A stretch of DNA of 64,000 nucleotides. It comes from Gemmatimonadaceae bacterium. GTDB taxonomy: Bacteria > Gemmatimonadota > Gemmatimonadetes > Gemmatimonadales > Gemmatimonadaceae. The stretch is from assembly GCA_035606695.1 (NCBI GenBank), contig DATNEW010000036.1:62001-126000 (forward strand), read 5' to 3'. This document shows, in pieces, positions 59,742 to 64,000 of this stretch. The notes beneath the pieces were generated by a model, which was not told the DNA's origin, made no database searches, and saw nothing but the letters and a program-made list of their open reading frames with translations. Position numbers and translations under genes: made by a program. Position 1 is the stretch's first letter; each line of letters begins with the position of its first letter.

Positions 59742-60535
59742 ATCGTCGCGCGGTATCGAACCTGGTCGCAGTCGGCTGTCTCGTGGCCATGGCGTGCGTA
59801 GATCTGTCGGCGCCAAAAGGGCCGTCGTCGATCTCGAACTTGCAGCTGCCCGCCACGTTCGTCGTGCGCGGCGACGTCATGCGCGACAGCAACGGAACGC
59901 CCGCACCGCCGACCATCGTCGCGTTCGATCAGAACGGCAATCCGGTCGGCGAGACCGGCGCGACGTTCTTCATCACGGATTCAATTCCACACGCGCATTT
60001 CGTGCAGGGCGTGGTCTTCGGCGACAGCCTCGGCATCGCGCACGTGGTCGGGCAGGTCGGCAATCTGCAAACGCCGGTCTTTGCTCTTCCCGTTACCGTT
60101 GCGCCGACGACGATCGCGAATACACTCACGGCGCAGAATGACACGCTGAAGGCGCCGGTCGGAGCCGACTCTCTTTCCTCGCAGGGCTCTGTCAACGTGC
60201 AGGTCCGCGTCACGGGCGGGGCGAACAAGGACACGACGGTCGATGGCGTGCGCGTGACGTTCACGATCACGAGTTCACCGCCGAGTCGCGCGTCGTCGCC
60301 GGCGGCGTTTCTGCTGGATGATCAGAACAACGTGTCGGGAGTCGATACGACGGCTTCGGGTCTGGCGGCGCGCAAGCTCACCGTCATTTCCAGCTTCATT
60401 GCCGATTCGACGGTGCGCGCCGGCACGCGGTTGGACAGCGTCGTGATCGCCGCGACCGCATCGTATCGCGGTGCGCCGCTCACCGGCTCGCCGCTGCGCA
60501 TCGTCATTCCCGTGAAGGTAAGCTTCGGGTTCTGA
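59738..60535 (+). CDS. Lipoprotein with Ig-like (Big) domain features
   Basis: A 265-residue predicted lipoprotein. The GTG at 59738 overlaps the parA stop; the signal ends in a lipobox LVAMAC with the acylated cysteine at about residue 20. The rest is beta-rich and Thr/Val/Ser/Asp-rich, with repeats typical of bacterial Ig-like domains (GTPAPPTIVAFDQNGNPVGE, GATFFI, TVDGVRVTFTIT). A surface or periplasmic binding role is likely; the ligand is unknown. Its coupling to a cytoplasmic ParA is unusual. Confidence 0.8.
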   Translation: MNRRAVSNLVAVGCLVAMACVDLSAPKGPSSISNLQLPATFVVRGDVMRDSNGTPAPPTIVAFDQNGNPVGETGATFFITDSIPHAHFVQGVVFGDSLGIAHVVGQVGNLQTPVFALPVTVAPTTIANTLTAQNDTLKAPVGADSLSSQGSVNVQVRVTGGANKDTTVDGVRVTFTITSSPPSRASSPAAFLLDDQNNVSGVDTTASGLAARKLTVISSFIADSTVRAGTRLDSVVIAATASYRGAPLTGSPLRIVIPVKVSFGF

Positions 60536-60547
60536 TCCGGAGGACAC

Positions 60548-62392
60548 ATGATCGCCAGCGGCGGACCACGCAATTCCGCGCCGGGCACGCTGAACCAGTT
60601 GTTCTTCCAGGCGGTCGAGAAGTTTGGCAAGCCGAACGCGCTGCAGGTCAAGCGCAACGGCCGCTACGAGCCGATCTCTCATGCCGAGCTGCTGGACCGG
60701 GTGCGTCGCACGGCGTTCGGTCTCGAGGAGCTCGGCGTGCGCGGCGGTGACCGCATCGCGCTGCTGTCGGAGAATCGTCCCGAGTGGGCGATTGCCGATT
60801 ACGCCTGCCTCACGATCGGCGTGACCGATGTGCCGATCTATCCGAACCTGCCGCCCGATCAGATCGCGTACATTTTGCGCGACTGCGGCGCGGTCGCGAT
60901 TTTCGTCTCGAACGAATCGCAGGCGGCAAAGATTCTCGAGATACGCCACGAGTGCGCCGCGCTGCGGCACATCATCACGTTCGCCGCGTCGCCCGAAGGC
61001 GCCGACCTGACGCTCGCGAGCCTCGAGACGTCCGGCGCGAACGTGGACAATGAAGAGCGTCGGCGCGCGCATCGCGCGCGCGCCGACGCGGTGCGGCCGG
61101 ACGACGTGGCCACGATCATCTACACCTCGGGCACGACGGGCGAGCCGAAAGGCGTGATGCTCACGCACGACAACATCTACTCCAACGTCGAGGCGGGGCG
61201 CGCGGCGATTCCGTTCGGCGGCGACGACACGTGCCTGAGCTTCCTGCCGCTGTCGCACATCTTCGAGCGCAACGCGGGCCACTATCTCATGCTGGCCACG
61301 GGCACGAGCATCGCGTACGCCGAGTCGGTGGACACGGTGCCGCTCAACATGACGGAAGTGGGTCCGACGCTGGTGCTGTCGGTTCCTCGGCTCTATGAAA
61401 AGATGTATGCGCGTGTGCTCGAGAACGCGCTGTCGGGCGGCGGCGCCAAGAAGCGCATCTTCTTCTGGGCGCGCGGCGTCGCCGACGCGTGGGCGAACGT
61501 CACGCTCGCCGGCGGGACGCCGCGGGGGTTCCTCGCGCTCAAATACCGCATCGCCCAGAAATTAGTATTCTCTAAATTGCAGGCGCGGACGGGCGGCCGG
61601 CTGCGATACTTCGTGTCCGGCGGCGCACCGCTGGCGCCGGAGATCAACAAGTTCTTCTACGCGGCAGGCCTGGTGATTCTCGAGGGCTATGGCCTCACCG
61701 AGACGTCGCCGGTGATCGCGGTCAACACGCCGGCGGACTTCCGCATCGGCACCGTCGGCAAGGCGGTTGCCGGCGTCGAGATCTCGATCGCCAACGACGG
61801 CGAGATCCTCACGCGCGGACCGCACGTGATGAAAGGCTACTACAACAAGCCGACCGCGACGGCCGAAGCCATCGACGCCGAGGGCTGGTTCCGCACCGGC
61901 GACATCGGCGAGCTGCGCGACGGATTCCTGGCGATCACCGACCGCAAGAAGGACATCATCGTCACCGCGGGCGGCAAGAACATCGCGCCGCAACCGATCG
62001 AGAACAAAGTCAAGACGAACAAGTACGTGAGCCAGGCGGTGATGATCGGCGACAAGCGCAAGTTTCCGGTCATGCTCGTGGTGCCGAACTGGGATTCGCT
62101 CGAGAAATGGGCGAAGACGCACGACATCCTGTGGACCGACCGGGCGCAGCTCCTCGCCATGCCCACCATCCGCGCGAAGATGGAGAAGGAAGTCATGCGC
62201 GAGGTCGCGAACCTCGCGCACTTCGAGATGCCGAAGAAGATCGGTCTCCTGGAGCACGACTTTTCGGTGGAGCGCGGCGAGCTGACACCGACCCTCAAGG
62301 TCAAGCGTCGCGTCGTCGACAAAGCCTACAAACCCCTCATCGACTCACTCTACGAAGCAGGCGCGCCGGAGGCCGAGCCGGTTCACGGCTGA
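60548..62392 (+). CDS. Long-chain acyl-CoA synthetase (AMP-binding)
   Basis: Activates fatty acids to acyl-CoA through an acyl-AMP. The 614-residue protein has the phosphate loop IIYTSGTTGEPKGVMLTHDN, LSFLPLSHIFERNAGH, the adenine-binding YGLTETSPVIAVN, the motif GWFRTGDIGELRDGFLAITDRKKDIIVTAGGKN region, and the C-terminal lysine segment PTLKVKRRVVDKAY. It fits the bacterial ACSBG/FadD15-like group. An AGGAGG-like ribosome-binding site (GGAGGACAC) precedes the ATG. The 3' end overlaps the convergent epimerase gene by 10 bases. Confidence 0.95.
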   Translation: MIASGGPRNSAPGTLNQLFFQAVEKFGKPNALQVKRNGRYEPISHAELLDRVRRTAFGLEELGVRGGDRIALLSENRPEWAIADYACLTIGVTDVPIYPNLPPDQIAYILRDCGAVAIFVSNESQAAKILEIRHECAALRHIITFAASPEGADLTLASLETSGANVDNEERRRAHRARADAVRPDDVATIIYTSGTTGEPKGVMLTHDNIYSNVEAGRAAIPFGGDDTCLSFLPLSHIFERNAGHYLMLATGTSIAYAESVDTVPLNMTEVGPTLVLSVPRLYEKMYARVLENALSGGGAKKRIFFWARGVADAWANVTLAGGTPRGFLALKYRIAQKLVFSKLQARTGGRLRYFVSGGAPLAPEINKFFYAAGLVILEGYGLTETSPVIAVNTPADFRIGTVGKAVAGVEISIANDGEILTRGPHVMKGYYNKPTATAEAIDAEGWFRTGDIGELRDGFLAITDRKKDIIVTAGGKNIAPQPIENKVKTNKYVSQAVMIGDKRKFPVMLVVPNWDSLEKWAKTHDILWTDRAQLLAMPTIRAKMEKEVMREVANLAHFEMPKKIGLLEHDFSVERGELTPTLKVKRRVVDKAYKPLIDSLYEAGAPEAEPVHG

Positions 62393-63303
62393 CGCACGAG
62401 GTCAGCCCAAGCGTCGCGCATGCTCGGCGTCGAAGGACGCCAACCCGTGTCGTCGCGAAATTTGCGATTCGACATGCGCTGCGACCGGGAAAGCAGCGCC
62501 ACGCTCGACCCGCCGAGTACCTCGAACAACTTCGGCATGGGTTTGGGGCGCGCCACGCCAAGCGCCGCGGCGAGCGAGTCGAGCCACTCGGCACGCGTGA
62601 GGGGCTCGTCGTCGGCGATGTTGTAGGTGCCCGACGGTGCAGTGATTGCGGCCACCACCGCGGACGCTGCATCGTCGTGCGAGACGGATGAGACGTACGC
62701 GTCGAGCGCACCGGGCAACGGCGACGTTCCTTTCTTCGCCATCGCGATCATCTCGCGCGTCGTGAACGCATCGGGGCCATAAAAGAATGCGAATCGCAGC
62801 ACGATCCCGCGTCCGCCCGCGCGCGTGAACTCGTTCGCCGCGCGCTCGGCATCCAGCGTCGAACGATTGTAGCGCGCCGGCGCCACCGGCCACGATTCGT
62901 CGATCCATTCGTCGCCACCGTCCGCGTAAATCGGCGCGAACGATTCCTGGATGTAGCAGTCGGCGCCCGTCGCGCGAGCCGCGGCGGCGAGATTGGCGGC
63001 GCCCTCGCGCCGCACACGATCGTTCTCACGCCACGCCCACGGGAACATCATCTTCGTCGTACTCGACGGCATGTGTGTCGCGAGATTGATCACGACGTCG
63101 GGTTTGCCCGCTGCGCGCCGCAACGCAGCCGCATCGAACAGATCCACCACCACCGGCTCGGCGCCGTGTGAGCGCAGGCGATCGGCGCTCTCGGTCGAGC
63201 GCGCGGCCGCTCTCACCTGGTAGCCTGCCGTGACGAGCAGCGGGATCACGCGCCGGCCGACGACGCCCGTGCCGCCGGCGATGAACACGTTCCCGTTCTT
63301 CAC
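62383..63303 (-). CDS. NAD-dependent epimerase/dehydratase family protein
   Basis: A 306-residue extended short-chain dehydrogenase. The GTG at 63303 overlaps the stop of the upstream gene. The nucleotide-binding motif is FIAGGTGVVGRRVIPLL. The active site does not show a clear YxxxK: the Tyr region reads PARYNRSTLDAER, where Tyr is followed four residues later by Thr/Leu, so catalysis may be atypical. The end of the protein, RDDTGWRPSTPSMRDAW, matches NAD-dependent epimerases. The substrate is unknown. Confidence 0.85.
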   Translation of the reverse strand: MKNGNVFIAGGTGVVGRRVIPLLVTAGYQVRAAARSTESADRLRSHGAEPVVVDLFDAAALRRAAGKPDVVINLATHMPSSTTKMMFPWAWRENDRVRREGAANLAAAARATGADCYIQESFAPIYADGGDEWIDESWPVAPARYNRSTLDAERAANEFTRAGGRGIVLRFAFFYGPDAFTTREMIAMAKKGTSPLPGALDAYVSSVSHDDAASAVVAAITAPSGTYNIADDEPLTRAEWLDSLAAALGVARPKPMPKLFEVLGGSSVALLSRSQRMSNRKFRDDTGWRPSTPSMRDAWADLVRQP

Positions 63304-63926
63304 CGCGCGCGCCTCAGCGGCATGATCGGCGCGCTGGTCACGAATTGCGCGTCGAGCTGCGCGACCCACACGTCATTGTCGCGCGCGAGCTCGGTGAAAT
63401 TCGGTGGAACGCTCATCGATGCGGGGGCAAGCATGCGACGGCCCGCGCGAAGACTGGCGACGAGCGAGCCGGCCATTTCGTTCGACGCCGCGGCCATGGC
63501 GACGGCATCGACGGACGCCCGCGCGAGCGGCGCGCGATTCGCGACGACGATCGACACGCCGTCGCCGGTCACGATGTCCGCCGGCGGATTGACGAGCAGG
63601 ATCGGGGCGGGCGTGAGCCCCGGCAGTAACGGTGCATGCGCGCCCCAGTCTCCGTGAAGCACGGCCACCATTTTGGGATCGGTGAGATCGAGCGCGGCGG
63701 CGAGTCGCGTGGCTTCCGCCTCGTTGGGCGCTGCCGACGGCGGGCGCGGTGCATCGTCGTCGAACCAGACGATGCCGTCGCGAATCGGGTACTCGGTCAT
63801 GCAGATCGGACAGCCAAGCGTGCCGTCGACGATGTCGCCGCGTTCGGCGCGGTCGATCGAAGCCACGAGCCACGTCTCATCGTGCGTTCTGGGGCATCGA
63901 AGCATGTCGACGAGCGCAATGAGCAT
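63300..63926 (-). CDS. Trm112-like zinc-ribbon N-terminus with unknown C-terminal domain
   Basis: A 208-residue protein. The first 55 residues carry a Trm112-like ribbon (MLRCPRTHDETW, GTLGCPICMTEYPIRDGIV) with four-cysteine-type spacing, though one ligand is weak (CPRT rather than CPxC). The rest (about 70-205) has a Rossmann-like pattern (GLTPAPILLVNPPADIV, VSIVVANRAPLARASVDAVAMAAA, SLRAGRRMLAPA) recalling a degraded methyltransferase. I do not recognise the family. It is coupled to the epimerase gene. Confidence 0.65.
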   Translation of the reverse strand: MLIALVDMLRCPRTHDETWLVASIDRAERGDIVDGTLGCPICMTEYPIRDGIVWFDDDAPRPPSAAPNEAEATRLAAALDLTDPKMVAVLHGDWGAHAPLLPGLTPAPILLVNPPADIVTGDGVSIVVANRAPLARASVDAVAMAAASNEMAGSLVASLRAGRRMLAPASMSVPPNFTELARDNDVWVAQLDAQFVTSAPIMPLRRAR

Positions 63927-63940
63927 TCTCTAATATTCTG

Positions 63941-64000
63941 TCAGCTGTGGGACAGGCGGAGCTCGTCGATGCTGACGTCGGCCGGCTGCGTCGCCGCGAA
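63941..64000 (-). CDS. C-terminal fragment of a gene continuing beyond the right edge
   Basis: The last 60 bases read on the minus strand as an open frame ending FAATQPADVSIDELRLSHS and a TGA at 63943-63941. The residues are protein-like and precede the Trm112-like gene on the same strand with a 14-base gap. The fragment is too short for a family call, and the frame could be chance. Confidence 0.4.
   Translation of the reverse strand, partial: FAATQPADVSIDELRLSHS

Overview
The window is a GC-rich bacterial chromosome segment that is almost completely coding. It carries 65 complete or near-complete protein genes, one gene fragment at the right edge, and four tRNA genes. Gene content points to a soil-type bacterium of the Gemmatimonadota or a close relative: PadR-controlled ADOP/MacB-like permeases, poxvirus-type topoisomerase IB, a system I cytochrome c maturation set with a CXXXY CcmE, and many secreted peptidases. 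That placement rests on gene content and style, not on a phylogenetic test. I saw no prophage, insertion sequence or CRISPR array.

Layout. 1-4320 (minus): a tRNA-Thr/Tyr/Gly/Thr cluster with a strong promoter, followed by rpmG-secE-nusG-rplK-rplA-rplJ-rplL. This is the usual thrU-tyrU-glyT-thrT neighbourhood, but tuf and tRNA-Trp are missing. 4356-13467 (minus): cysS; a ybjN-pspA-permease-degenerate ABC group; uvrA-sdaAB-sdaAA. 13523-18846 (plus): cutA, then TPR, transglutaminase-like, ABC ATPase and ABC permease genes, and a secreted Lys/Ala-rich LEA-like protein. 18885-22498 (minus): ccmE-ccmF-ccmH-ccmI-like, with several departures from the textbook system. 22587-27085 (minus): topoisomerase IB, mtnA, glpK, a uracil-DNA glycosylase and a small membrane protein. 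27162-31488 (plus): enoyl-CoA hydratase-recF-dciA-gyrB.

31581-40744: a polysaccharide flippase, then padR with two ADOP permeases. Three copies of a TATAGAC-N-GTCTATA palindrome lie between padR and a divergent M28 peptidase. 40760-43886 (minus): TetR-P450-MFS. 44021-47203: a TVP38-type membrane protein, then a marR-doxX-VOC-dsbA unit resembling the Bacillus CatD/CatE quinone-detoxification genes. A perfect palindrome, GTGTTATAACAC, sits in front of both marR and doxX. 47427-52688: an M3 peptidase, two small membrane proteins, thymidine phosphorylase, a TPR protein and a YtxH-like protein.

52923-57763 (plus): a single-domain receiver, a REC-GGEEF diguanylate cyclase, a GAF protein, ligA and a V4R-domain sensor. 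57831-63926: a phosphoribosyltransferase with a structured leader, a TPR-ParA-lipoprotein unit, an acyl-CoA ligase, a reductase/epimerase and a Trm112-like protein. Palindromic interspersed repeats of one family (GTCATCCTGAG...CTCAGGATGAC) flank several genes, and 10-bp tandem arrays run across two stop codons.

The most promising leads are the marR-doxX-VOC-dsbA regulon with its operator pair and apparently leaderless promoter, the PadR triple operator, the unusual ccm set, the orphan ParA with a lipoprotein partner, and the structured leader before the phosphoribosyltransferase. Functions are assigned from motifs recognised by eye; no database search was run.
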